A stretch of 64,000 nucleotides of DNA from Emydura subglobosa (lineage: Eukaryota > Chordata > Testudines > Chelidae). The notes below the pieces were generated by a model. That model saw only the letters and a list, made by a program, of their open reading frames with translations, was not told the DNA's origin and made no database searches. Positions 22,655 to 59,245 of this stretch are shown here, in pieces. Position numbers and translations under genes: made by a program. The first letter of the stretch is position 1; each line of letters begins with the position of its first letter. The stretch spans positions 1,897,434-1,961,433 of the forward strand of contig ML680053.1 in assembly GCA_007922225.1 (NCBI GenBank), written 5' to 3'.

Positions 22655-22800
22655 AGGATTATTTGTAGTGGGGTAGAAGCTAGGAGCCCTGAGCACGGAC
22701 GCTGTTGTGCTAGGCGCTGTACAAACAGAGTCTAAGTCTAAGTAATGACAAAGAGGAGTGTTGACTGAGTGAGGATTTGAACCTCTGATTTCAGGGTAAG
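22655..22800 (-). repeat. MIR/CORE-type SINE, inverted
   Basis: 'gtgctaggcgctgtacaaacag' (3' module) is followed by 'gaggatttgaacctctg' (inverted B box) and a 'gctttggccactcg' head. Confidence 0.55.
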
Positions 22801-23824
22801 AAACCTCAGCTTTGGCCACTCGCAGCCCAGAGTCAGAGGAGGGCCTCGCTGGCAGAAGGGAGCGTGATTCATTCTCCAAGCCAGCCCCATCCCAAACAGA
22901 TCGGCAAGGCCCAGAGTCGAGCTCCCAACCCATGTGATGAGAAAGGCTGGCATCTCAAGGGTCTAGGAGCCCGGGTTCACAGGGGCCAGCGGGGCGAGAC
23001 CGAGAACAGCCTCCCCGTGATGGCACAGGCCCTGCATGCTCCTCAGCTGTGCTTTGGTGCTGAGGGGCTGTCGGCACCGCCCCGTTTGTCGTAGCATGGA
23101 TTGGTTGTCAGGGAATGTAATAAGAGAGACACTAAACATCCCTCTCCAGTCTTTTGCATCACCTGGCAGCCAAACGGGGAGCAAAGTGGCCTGGGCCCCC
23201 CTCTGTGATGGTGCTGGACAAGGGTCACAGGACCAATACAGCGGCCCCTGCATGCCCAGCTGTACGCGAGACTCCGAGAGGAGACGCAGCACTCCTGTTC
23301 ACCTTCCCTTTGGGCTCCGAGGCAGGGGGATAATTAGATGGTTGTGTCGGTCGAGGCAACCCTGGCTCCTGCGTGCTGCTCTGGGGGTTAGAGCGGGCAA
23401 ACGGCTGAAGGGAGGAAGAGAAAGGCAGCCCAGCTCTGCCTTTGGGAGAGCAATGTCACCGTCTCCCCCGCTGGAACTACAAGTGCTGCCCCGTGCGGCA
23501 CGGGGGGGGATTGGGGCTTTTTCCCCAGCCAGAGGCTGATGCGAGAACCAGCTTTGGAGTGGGATATTTGTGCTACTTGTCTGAAATAGAGCACAACGAA
23601 AAACCCCACCGGGCCGAGCAGTTCCCGTCTGCTTGGAGAGAGGGATCTCTGCTTGCAGCACATAGAAGTGGGCAGGTGAGAGGATGGGAGGGTGGGTTCT
23701 CAAAAGCACCTAAGTCACTTGGGCCATAGGCCCATTGGAAGCTGAGGGAACCTGCACCTCTCAGTCGCTTTGACTCGCCGGAAAAATCCCACCCTCGGTT
23801 TCAGAACGCTTCCATCAACTTATT

Positions 23825-23930
23825 CCAGCATAGCTCAGCCCAAGTCGGGCAGCAGCAGAGCCAGGAACAGAACCCAGGAGTCCTGCTCCCCTGGACCCCC
23901 TGCTCTAACCACTAGACATCACTCCCCTAG
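23825..23930 (-). repeat. SINE head, inverted
   Basis: 'agaacccaggagtcctg' and 'tgctctaaccactagac' are the inverted tRNA-derived B box and A box region of the local SINE family. Confidence 0.6.
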
Positions 23931-24332
23931 TCGCCCCACAGAAGCAGCGACGGGTTAACATGGAGTCATTGCTGCCTCTCGCTCATGCCGGGCAACGGGA
24001 CGTCAAACCAACAAAGAGGTGGAGGCCCACGAATGCGTGTCGGCGTGTCACAGAACTGCCATCCTTTTGGAGAGCCACGGCCAGGGACTCACCCCGTCCA
24101 GCATCAAGGCCCAGGGTTCAGAGAGTCCAGCTGGGCCCTTCTAGCCACCAGCGTTGGAGGGGACGCGAGGTTCAGGCTGAGCAGCATTTTGCTGCCCTGG
24201 GAAATCACAGGCCAGAGCCTTTCCCTGCAGGACAGGGGCGTGGACGGGCTGAGCCTGTCTTGCAGGATTCCCGGGCCGGCGGCCACGGCTCTGGAGGTCT
24301 CATGGGGGGTCAGCCACATGCTTCTGCACTTG

Positions 24333-24452
24333 GGCGACCGGATAGCAAGTTTGAAAAAATTGGGATGGGGTCAGGGGGGGTAATAGGCGCCTCTATAAGA
24401 CAAAGCGCCGAATATCAGGACTGTCCCTATAAAATCAGGGCATCTGGTCACC
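24333..24452. mobile_element. Short MITE with GGTGACCAGAT ends
   Basis: The left end is GGCGACCGGATAGCAAG. The right end, reverse complemented, is GGTGACCAGATGCCCTG. They match at 9 of the first 11 bases. The 120-bp interior includes GGCGCCTCTATAAGACAAAG and TATCAGGACTGTCCCTATAAA. No coding capacity. I recognise this as a common turtle/crocodilian MITE type. Confidence 0.65.
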
Positions 24453-27342
24453 GTATCCCGCACGGACAGGTTACGGAGCCGGCAGGGCCACGATACGCCG
24501 CAGACAAGCCCTGTCCAGCCCTCTGCAGAGCTGCTCCCTCTCTGCAACCTGCCACCTCCCGTTCACGACATTGCTGCAGCCTGCAGGGTGCTCTGCAAAA
24601 GCTCAGGGAGCCCAGCCTGCTCCCAAGAGGCCAGCCGCGCCGAGCTCCCCTGAAGGCTGCTATCCCTTGGGGGGCCCCTAACCCTCGGTCCCCAGGTCAC
24701 TCTCGCCAAGCCTTGGGAGCCAGAGGAGCTGTCCTGAAACGAACAAGGCTGGGCACATTCAGACAGGGGGCAGGGGGCTGGGACGGGCTGGGGAGGTCTC
24801 CTCTGCTAGCACAGACGACGCTCCGTTGATGTGCCGCATGTCCCCACCTGTATCTCTTCCCGCTCTGAACCGCCCGGCCCTTTGGCAGGGTTTCCCCTCA
24901 GGCAGCGAAGTGTAATTCCCGGCCCGGCCAGTCGGGGGAATGGGAGGCCCAGGCACCTACGTGAAGAAGCCACGCCCGGTCTAACTCGCTCCGTCTCCAT
25001 TTGGGGCGAAGAGCCAACAAATGCCCCGACGTGGCTGCTCATCGTGTACCAGTGGTCGCCCGTCTGCCCCTCCGGAGGGTGTTTCAGCAATCCCAGCTCC
25101 CCGGCCATTTCAAGGCAGGGGACGCCTGGGGGCCAGGAGAATGGCAGCAGCCTGTATGGCCCTGCACCCCTGGTCCTCTCCGCCCCAGAGCAGCCATGCC
25201 ACGGCAAAGAGGGAGAAGTGAGCACCGCCGCCCAGGGCAATGGGGTGGTTTCTCTCAGGGAAGGAGGCGGGGGGAACGGGGGAGCAGCTGCAGAGGAGTT
25301 ACCCACCCAGCTCACCCCCTGCTCCACACCCCCCCCCCGTTACTTTTCGTCTCCTGGCCCCCCTGCACTGCAGCCTGCAGTGACCTCGACAGCAGCCCAG
25401 CCTCGCTCTGCAGCGCCCAGAGGAGCGTCCCAGTGCCGGGGGCACTTGCTGAACTCTGACTGCCCTTCCTGGGACACAGCCCTGCTCGCCTGGCCTGACG
25501 ACCGGCCCCAGCCGCCAACTCCCTCATGCTGTCGAGTTGGAGCTAGGATCCGGTCCCAGGGCGCCAATGCCCACCACCTTGGGAGAAAAGATGCCCCGTG
25601 AGAGTGTCCATGAGACCACAGCCCAACCGTCCGTGGCACAGCCGCTCCGGAGGGCAGCCAGCACAACGTCCTGCAAACAAAACCGCAGGCACAAGAGATT
25701 CCCAGCTAAACCGCCCTCTGCGGCTCGGCCATCAGAGATGATCACAGTTCTCAGTTTACCATCCTGCTTCCAAACCAGAGGGGTTATTATTGTGCACTTC
25801 CATAACACCACCGCAGCTGGCATCACTGCGGATCAGGACATCCTCTCCCCCTTCCCTTAGCTGGCAGCTGTTTTGATCATTTATGAAGCCCCCTAATAAA
25901 AATGTTCCAGAATCCACAGATGGCCTGTGCTGGAGGGCAGCCGGTCTGCCAGCACGCCCTGCCAGGTCCGTCTGAATGGGCCAGAAATCCGGGATAAAGT
26001 CCTCATAGGACCAAACTACCAGGGGCTCTGGTGCTTTTTAGATCCTGAATTCAATGTTCTCCAAATAATCCAACACGGGGCATGCTGCAGGCTGATAAAA
26101 GGGCTGATAATTGAGCTGAGATACACCCAGATTGCCAGGATCTACCCGCTGTCGTTGGATGTTTCTGTGAGGAGGATGCAGCAGCGGGGTAGTTAGGGGT
26201 CGGCATTAGGCTCCAGGGTTAACACCCTGTGAACGTGCCTGCAGGCAGTTCATGGTGCTGGGACTTCTGGCACCCCAGCCTCGCTAAAATGACCCATGCC
26301 TGCCAGACAGAGCGAGGGCAGCCGGCTTCAGCAGCATTACTGAGCATGCTCAGTCCATGTGGGCATGCTCAGTACAAGCCAAGCAGAAAATCGGAGGCAG
26401 GGGGGCACATGACCTTGCATGCTCCCTGCACACAAAGGATGTCTTTGCAGTCACTGCCAGGAGCTTGTGGCCTGGCGCTCAGAGGTGCTGAGGGCCCGCA
26501 GCTCCTATTGACTTTAGTAGGAGGAGGGCCCCCCCCCCATACCTTCTGGGAGAGCAGTTTGTACGTAAAACACAGGCTCCAAGTCTGCAGAGAGCGGTGG
26601 ATCGCCTGCAGGGGTGGTAGCTTACAGCAGCAGCCCCGTCCAAACCCTGGCCAGCCAGCTGGGGGGCCGGGGGAAGACGACAGGGTTCACTTCACCCCCA
26701 TGCTGCTGCCTGAGGGCTGCTCTGCGTGCAGCGAGTTTGGGGGGTCATTCCAGGGCCTAGAGGACAGGTGTCCACAGCCCCACAACACTCTCCTCCAGCT
26801 GGCCAGAGGAGCAGCCTTCCTCCTTCTGACCGGGAGGAGCTTTGGGTCCTCCGGCCTATGGCTACTGCCCAGCTGGCTTAGGCTGGGGATTTAAACAGGA
26901 CGGCGCAGCCTGTGCGTATAGAGACGCCCACCCACACACCTAGCTCTGTAACGCATCAGCTTGCCCACATCCTTACGGCCGATCCCCAGCCCGCCGGCTG
27001 ACAATGCAGATCTCCCCAAGACAGAGGGAAGCGAGGCTAGCCGTGCCTCGGAGCCGCACAGGTGATCAGAGAGAGCGTGGCTCTATCATCCCGAGCCCTC
27101 CAGGCAGGGACAGAGTTCATACCCGCTGGGGATGGAGAAGCTCTTAGGACATGGCTCCCTCCCTGCCACTGAAACCCGGGTCCAGGTTTTAGATTCTCTT
27201 GGCTTTGCTTTCCAAGCCCGGGTTTTGGGGAGTCCCCAGGCAGGTGGCTAATTCCAGTGGGAAGTGGAGAGGAGACCTGGACTGGAGCCCTCAGCCTGCG
27301 GGCCCAGGATCCCCACCCCTGGCTCAGCCCCGCCCTGCTCAC
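24453..27342. other. Sequence downstream of the last located RELT exon
   Basis: No coding exon was recognised. This is probably intron or 3' sequence of RELT. The RELT C-terminal codons expected after the exon at 27343 were not found here. Confidence 0.4.
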
Positions 27343-53326
<25,984 letters not shown>

Positions 53327-54279
53327 CTGCTGAGACAAGGAACAAGCGGGTCACTAGTAGGTCAACCGTCCAGCACGGCTAGTTCAGGATCCAGCAGGAT
53401 GGATGCACCTTGGCACCCTCTCATCACAAACCCGGATTTACCTCCAGCCTCCCCCCGGCTGTCCTGTTTATCCCTGCAAATTACAGGCAGCCGAAGAGAC
53501 GCCCTAGAAACCTGGGGTTAGTTAAAGGAAAGACACCCACAACGATATGCGCTTCCTCTGACAGTGCATGCCCTCTTGCCTTCGGGTCTATGCCATGCAG
53601 CAGAGTCTGGAAGGCTAGCCATGACACACAGCAGCCCTTGAGTCTGGAGTGGGGAATAAAAAAAATCAACAGTGGACATAAGCTACGAACCTCAATGGAT
53701 CTGTGCCCTCTTACATCAGCAGCACTAGATTTACAGATCGGTCTTATATTTAAAACATGCCTCTCTTTTCCAGCAGACAGCGGGGCAGTTACAATCCTCC
53801 ATTCCTATCAGGCCTCATAGAAGAGAAAAACCTTCCCCATCAAAATTCCTAGGGCGGGGATGGAGCAAGACACGACAAAAGGGAAGCTTTCGAGAGCCGT
53901 CAGCAAGGAGGTCCATCTTGACTGATGCGTAAGGAGCTTCATGAAGTTAAAAGTGAACCTGGCCTTAGAATGATTTTAGAGAATGATGCATTAGACATTA
54001 ACTGTGTCTACAGAGCCCGCAATTAAATGCCCAGAGGCCTGCACTCATTTAATAGGATTGACTCAGTTGCCAGCGAATCCATCCATCACACTTTACATTA
54101 CAAGGCATTATTTCATTGCCGGTAGTGCAGTCCAGGGACGCAGGTTGCTTTATGGAGTTCCCTGGAGTGTCCCAGGGATTTTAGGATTGGAGCCAGGAGC
54201 AAAGGGGGGCGCAAGCCAGGGACAGAAGCCAGCTCGCATTACTGTCCAGTGCAAGTGGACAACGGAGGCTATGGCTACA
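53327..54279. other. Upstream of the RELT start-codon exon
   Basis: This should be intron between a non-coding first exon and the ATG exon. No CpG-island promoter or first exon was identified. Confidence 0.45.
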
Positions 54280-54351
54280 GGGTGAAATCCTGGTCCCACT
54301 CAAGCCAATGGGAGTTTTGCCACGGACGTCAATGGGGCCAAGTTTTCACCC
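54280..54351. repeat. Palindromic 72-bp repeat
   Basis: The left arm GGGTGAAATCCTGGTCCCA pairs with the reverse complement of the right arm (GGGTGAAAACTTGGCCCCA). An inner pair, CCAATGGGAG / ACGTCAATGGGG, is also partly symmetrical. This is a hairpin-type non-autonomous repeat. Confidence 0.7.
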
Positions 54352-54690
54352 AGAGATTTTACCGCATCTCGATGAGGTTGCTTCAGAACTCGGAGCACAG
54401 CTGACGCTTTGTGACTGGCCACCAGTGAGGTCACATGTCCCATGCCTTGTAAAGACGCCCAAGTCTGAGCCATTTCCCTTATTTCCCCTATAACTTCCAC
54501 CCCGCCGGGAAAGCGATTGTGCTGCCTCTCAGTCCCGTCTCAGGGCAAGAACGGCATTTTCTTGGGCAGTTAGTCTTGTGGCTTTTGACCTCTGGCTTTA
54601 GGGCATTAACTCAGCACCTGCTACCATCCCCAGAAACTCTGCCTGGCCGGTTTTTGCTCAATCTCTTTCTGAATTTGCAGACAGGTTTGG
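54350..54690 (+). repeat. Direct duplicate, copy A
   Basis: Shares a long colinear match with 58891-59245. Paired blocks include GAGGTTGCTTCAGAACT / GAGATTGCTTCAAAACT, CCAAGTCTGAGCCATTTCCC / CCAAGTCTAGCAGTTTTCC, TCTCAGGGCAAGAACG / TCTCAGGGCAATAATTG and CCCCAGAAACTCTGCC in both. Similarity by eye is roughly three quarters. No coding content. Confidence 0.8.
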
Positions 54691-56340
54691 CAGAGGCTAG
54701 AGACTCAAAAAGCAAGAGGCTTGGAAAAGAGCGAAGAGGGGAGGGGTGGCACTGAAAGCTAGGTGTCACCCGCTAATGCAGGGACCCTCCAACTCCTAAA
54801 GGCAGAATGTCGACTTTGACTTAGGCTACTGTGACCTATTCGGAGGGTCTCGCCAGCCCACTCACGGAAGGATGGTCTGACAGGCATTAGCTGCTCAGGG
54901 AGCCTGGGGCTCAGTTGTAAGCATCGGCAAAAGTAAAGCAAGGGACAAAGGAAACGGAGGTCAGATTGACGGGAAAGGAGCACGGATGGGGATTGTCGAT
55001 TTGCTCCATCTATGGACCTCCAGCCGCGAAGCAGCAGTATTGACAGGTATCTCGCACCCTGGGCAAATATTCTGCTCTCATAGTTGCACATTATTAGTAC
55101 CACGGTAGTGCCTATAGCAATCATGGTCCCATTGTGCTGTACTGTGAGAGTTGCCTATATCTATCAAGGGGAAGAATTTGATTCCTGGGGTTGTTCCCTC
55201 CCCCCCAAACACATATTTTTAGCTTCAGCAATTTGTTTTAGATTAGAGGAAAGGCAGGAGTACTATGAAGTGCTTGTGGATGAGACACGTTCGCAGGAAG
55301 CGCCTACTAGACAGGCTACAGTGAACGGACTACCTTAAAGATGCAGTGTATAGAAAGAAGGCTCAGTTGCACATGCCACAGATAGGCACAATCAGGAGAG
55401 CTATAAACACAGGCCAGACCCATCCTTGGTGTAACACTGGCTCCAATGGGATTACACCGCCAGGGAGGGATTTGATCTAGTGTACCAGACCTAAATTTAA
55501 AGTGCCCCGCTTTTATGACTTTAAACAAAGCCCTGGGCATTTCTTGAAGCAGTTGCTTCCTGAGATTGAGTAGCATGAGTTTACGGCAGATCTAGTTAAA
55601 TGGGAAGCCGACTTTATTACCTGCTGACGAAGCAGTAGTCTAGTCAAGGGTAAACAGAGTTTACCCACTTTTCATTCGGGGAATCTGGAGTTCAGCCTAG
55701 GTAAATTTAACTACTTTTTTTTTTAACCACTACACCAGTGTGACTCAGGGATTAGAGCCTGAAGCAGAATGCAAGCACTCGACTGTACACGACTGCATCA
55801 CATCAATATTGCGATAGATTTCTTTGATTTTCCTCATCAGTCCTTTGGGGAAGGGCAAAGGGAAGGAGGGCAGGGGATTTATGATCACACAATACAAGTT
55901 GATATCAATGGACACATTATCAGTTGTTCTCAACTCTCTCCATGGCTTATTGTTAACCTATTTGTTCTTTTCCCTTTAAGGCAGTATAACCCCAGAGAAC
56001 GGTGCTGACCTACATTTCTACAGCAGAGCTGTGAAAGGATTGAACAGGGAAAGATTCGAGTGTTTTAATGTGAAAGAAAACCCACAAACACGTTTCCTCT
56101 CAAGACGGATGAGTAAGTTCAGCCAGAGCACCTGTGACTAGATACCTCAAAATCCTCCAGGCATCTGACCTTCCCCAACACAGTAAGCACAAAAGGGTTG
56201 TTTTATTTATGAAAATGTATCTAGCGGATAGAGCAAGGACCTGTGAGTTGGAATGCTAGGTTTTATTCTCAGAACTGCCACGCTCTCACAGATTGACTGC
56301 GTAGAACTAGTTAGAGGCCCGGCCAGCCCTAGACCCAATG
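54691..56340. other. Intergenic DNA, no gene seen
   Basis: Mixed composition. A short palindromic piece, TGGTGTAACACTGGC with ATTACACC, lies near 55428-55470. No exon was recognised. Confidence 0.45.
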
Positions 56341-56348
56341 GTCTATAG
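56341..56348 (+). repeat. hAT target-site duplication, left
   Basis: GTCTATAG, identical to 56881-56888. Confidence 0.93.
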
Positions 56349-56880
56349 CAGGGGTTCTCAACCGGTGGTACGCGTACCACCAGTGGTACGCAGAAGACGG
56401 CTCGGTGGTACGCGAGGCAAAACTCGCCGCTGATTCCGCCGCCGAATCCCCCCCTCACCGCCGCCGATAAACCCTGGCGCTGCCGAATCCCGCCCCTCGC
56501 CGCCGCCGAGCAAGCCCGCCGCCACCGAATCCCCCCCCTTCGGCCACCGAGAAACCTTGCCGCCGCCGATTTTTTCCCCCTCGCTGCCGCTGGAAAAGCA
56601 CTGTGCTGCCGAATTGACCCCCCCGCCGCGAAACCCACCTGCCACCGATTCCCTGCCATTTCCCGCCGGAGGGAAACCGCGCCGCCGAAAGTGCCATCCT
56701 CTCTGCCGCCGAAAACTATGAAACGGCAGCAGGGCTTCGGCGGAGGGCATCGATCCCTCCATGCAACCCCATCATTTTACTGAGCCCTACTCGGGCCAGG
56801 CACAGTCAGGTGAAGCGGTACTTGACCTGAGTGTACCTGACCCGAGTAGTACTCTGTAAAAAAAAGGTTGAGAACCGCTG
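56349..56880. mobile_element. hAT-type non-autonomous transposon with perfect TSD
   Basis: The element begins CAGGGGTTCTCAACC and ends GGTTGAGAACCGCTG, giving 15-bp terminal inverted repeats with one mismatch. It is flanked on both sides by the identical 8-mer GTCTATAG (56341-56348 and 56881-56888), the target-duplication length of hAT elements. The 532-bp interior has no transposase. It contains a run of GCCGCCGAATCCC-like triplet-rich units (about 56430-56720) and, near the right end, a 9-bp stem CTACTCGGG/CCCGAGTAG (56787-56795 with 56841-56849). Confidence 0.93.
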
Positions 56881-56888
56881 GTCTATAG
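56881..56888 (+). repeat. hAT target-site duplication, right
   Basis: GTCTATAG, identical to 56341-56348, leading directly into CR1 sequence. Confidence 0.93.
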
Positions 56889-57366
56889 GAAGGATGTGGA
56901 CAAATTGGAGAGAGTCCAGCAGAGGGCAACAAAAATCATCAGAAGGCTGAAGCACAAGACTTATGAGGAGAGACTGAGGGAACTAGGCTTGTTTAGTCTG
57001 CAGAAGAGAAGAGGGGGAGATTTGATACCGGCCTTCAACTACCTGAAGGGGGGTTCCAGGGAGGATGGAGCTAGGCTGTTCTCAGTGGTGGCAGATGACA
57101 ACAAGGAGCGATGGTCTCAAGTTACAGGGGGGGAGGTCTAGGTTGGATATTAGGCAAAAGTTTTTCACTAGACGGGTGGTGAAGCACTGGAATGGGTTAC
57201 CTAGGGAGGTGGTGCAAATCTCCATCCTCAGTGGTTTTTAAGGCCTGACTTGACAAAGCCCTGGCTGGGATGATTTAGTTGGGGTTGGTCCTGCTTTGAG
57301 CAGGGGGTTGGACTAGATGACCTTCTGAGGTCCCGTCCAACCCTCATCTTCTATGATTCTATGAAA
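56889..57366 (+). mobile_element. CR1 LINE 3' end
   Basis: The frame from 56896 encodes [20 protein letters not shown], then [17 protein letters not shown] and [12 protein letters not shown], the C-terminus of CR1 ORF2. After a frame change come the standard CR1 3' blocks (GGGAGGTGGTG, TTGGACTAGATGACC) and the terminal repeat ATTCTATGATTCTATG ending near 57364. The copy is 5'-truncated. Confidence 0.93.
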
Positions 57367-57780
57367 TGGCGACCCAGGCGTGGAGCATCTTTGGCCCCCC
57401 ACCTTCCCTTTGTTAAACACATGTACACTTTCACAATTACACCATAAAACAACGTTCACAATAATATCAGTTGGGCTCTCATTTCACTGCAGTTCGTTCT
57501 TATATCTGACTGACTGGCGACGCCCTGCCCCTTATATACCCGCGAGGGCAAGGCTGACAACATTCTAGGGGGGTTGAGAAAATGTAGTTCTCAAGAAGTC
57601 TGGAAGGTTCCACGAGATTCTACAAAGGTCCGGAACATTCCAGGAGGTTAGTGAAAAATGACTCCACAAAACAGAACAACTGAAAACATTTTACTTCCAA
57701 GAAGTTTTGTTTTCCCCTTTTGTCGCTAACATCAAAAACAGCACCCCAGGCCTTCTGCCCCTAAATCCGGTCCTGGTTAT
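57367..57780. other. Intergenic DNA, no gene seen
   Basis: No recognised feature. The sequence includes repeated short motifs such as GGTTCCACGAGATTC / GGAACATTCCAGGAGG. Confidence 0.4.
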
Positions 57781-57784
57781 AGTT

Positions 57785-58150
57785 GGTTGAAAAAATGCCA
57801 ATTTTTCCCCACAGGAAAATTTTAATATCATTTTTCAAAACTGCCCACAAAATATTTGTTTACTCAACTAAAACCAAAATCAGGTACTGAAAAATTCAGC
57901 TTTCAAGAACAGTTTATGAAAAAAATTGGTTTCCAAACCCACACCAGTTTTACACTGAAAATCAGACAACACAAAACATTTTTTCCACTTAAAACAGGAA
58001 CATTTAGGTTTTTCCTCCCATTAAAAATTGGAAAGAAAATTATCCCCAAAGGAAAAATTTACTATCAAAATCTTTATTTTCGGCTGAAAAGCTATTTTTC
58101 CCCTCCATCAACAAAAGTTGTCTTGATCAAAAAATTTCAAACATCCCACA
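57785..58150 (-). repeat. A/T-rich degenerate repeat
   Basis: Dense AAAAATT/TTTTTCC runs (for example CATTTTTTCCACTTAAAACA) of the same style as 41190-41340. The 147-codon frame across it is compositional and matches no family I know. Confidence 0.45.
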
Positions 58151-58660
58151 AAATCCTACCTTCGTATTGCCTCAGGGCCAGGCCCCACAAAGTTTTTAAG
58201 ATGAGGATACCCCAAGAGGATTGCAGAATTTGGATTCTGAGTAGCTTTGTAGCTTACTCTCTGATGACAAGGAATGCAAGAGCCAACAGTAATTTTTAAA
58301 AGATTGGTGACCAATGAGTACTTTCACAGAAACAATCAACTCAAGGCCCTCAGTTACACCCATGCAACATCCGCTGAAATGCATTCATTTGGCTGAAGGT
58401 AGAATTTGGCTTTAAATGTGTCATCAGGCTTCATAGCAGGAGTTGCTCATGTATGTGTGGGAAGCATGTGGGGAGTAAAGGCAGAGGAATGAGTCCATTC
58501 TTGTGAAGAACTGTGTCAGCCATTGCCAGCGGCAAGATACTCAACCTGGCTGTCCCATTCAGCACACCAAAAAAAAAAAAGGAAGGTTAAAGCAGTTTTA
58601 CTCAGGAGAAGACTAAAGTTCGTGTATCATTGGATTCCAGCTACTCCAGCTTGCAAGAAG

Positions 58661-58790
58661 ATTCATAGACTGAAAAGACCATTGTGATCATCTAGTCTGT
58701 CCTCCTCTGTTAACGCAGGCCACAGAACTCACCCCCCCCACCTCTGAAACGGATACATTAATTTTCTTTCTGCTAGCACCACAAACTCAG
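58661..58790 (-). repeat. CR1-tail-like repeat, inverted
   Basis: ATTCATAGACTGAAAAGACC, ATTGTGATCATCTAGTCTG and CACAGAACTCACCCC are the reverse complement of a CR1-type 3' end (CAGACTAGATGATCACAATGG...). Confidence 0.7.
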
Positions 58791-58890
58791 CCTGGGACCT
58801 AAGAGCTGGTTCTGCCTTTCTTCCACATCAGCACCTGTAACAGAGTCTGAAGGCCCTCTTCAGAAAACAGCTGGGCAGTGAGGGTTTCCA

Positions 58891-59245
58891 TCCAGAAATC
58901 TTGCTGCATCTTTATGAGATTGCTTCAAAACTTTGAGCTCAGCTGAAGCGTTGTGAGCGGCTGCTGGTCAGATATCACACACTGCCACAGCTTTGTAAAA
59001 ATGCCCAAGTCTAGCAGTTTTCCTTATTTCTTCTACAAATTCCACACCAGGAAAGCAATCACGCTGTCGCTCTGTCTTGTCTCAGGGCAATAATTGCACT
59101 TTCCCGGGTGGTGATAAAGCACTTGGCTTTTGACTTCTTGCTTTAGAAGATCAGCATCTGCTCCTGTCCCCAGAAACTCTGCCCGTCAGGTTTTTAAGGG
59201 GTCAATCACTTTCTAAATCTGCATGCAAACTTGCTTAGAGGCAAG
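58891..59245 (+). repeat. Direct duplicate, copy B
   Basis: Partner of 54350-54690 in the same orientation, 4.5 kb apart. Its right end abuts the 3' end of the LINE at 59240. Confidence 0.8.

Noticed and set aside
23960..24829. Plus-strand open frame of 289 codons, the longest in its region
   Set aside because: It runs straight through the MITE at 24333-24452, has no domain resemblance and no splice context. GC richness explains its length.
57856..58299. 147-codon plus-strand frame rich in Phe/Lys
   Set aside because: It arises from an A/T-rich degenerate repeat and has no family resemblance.
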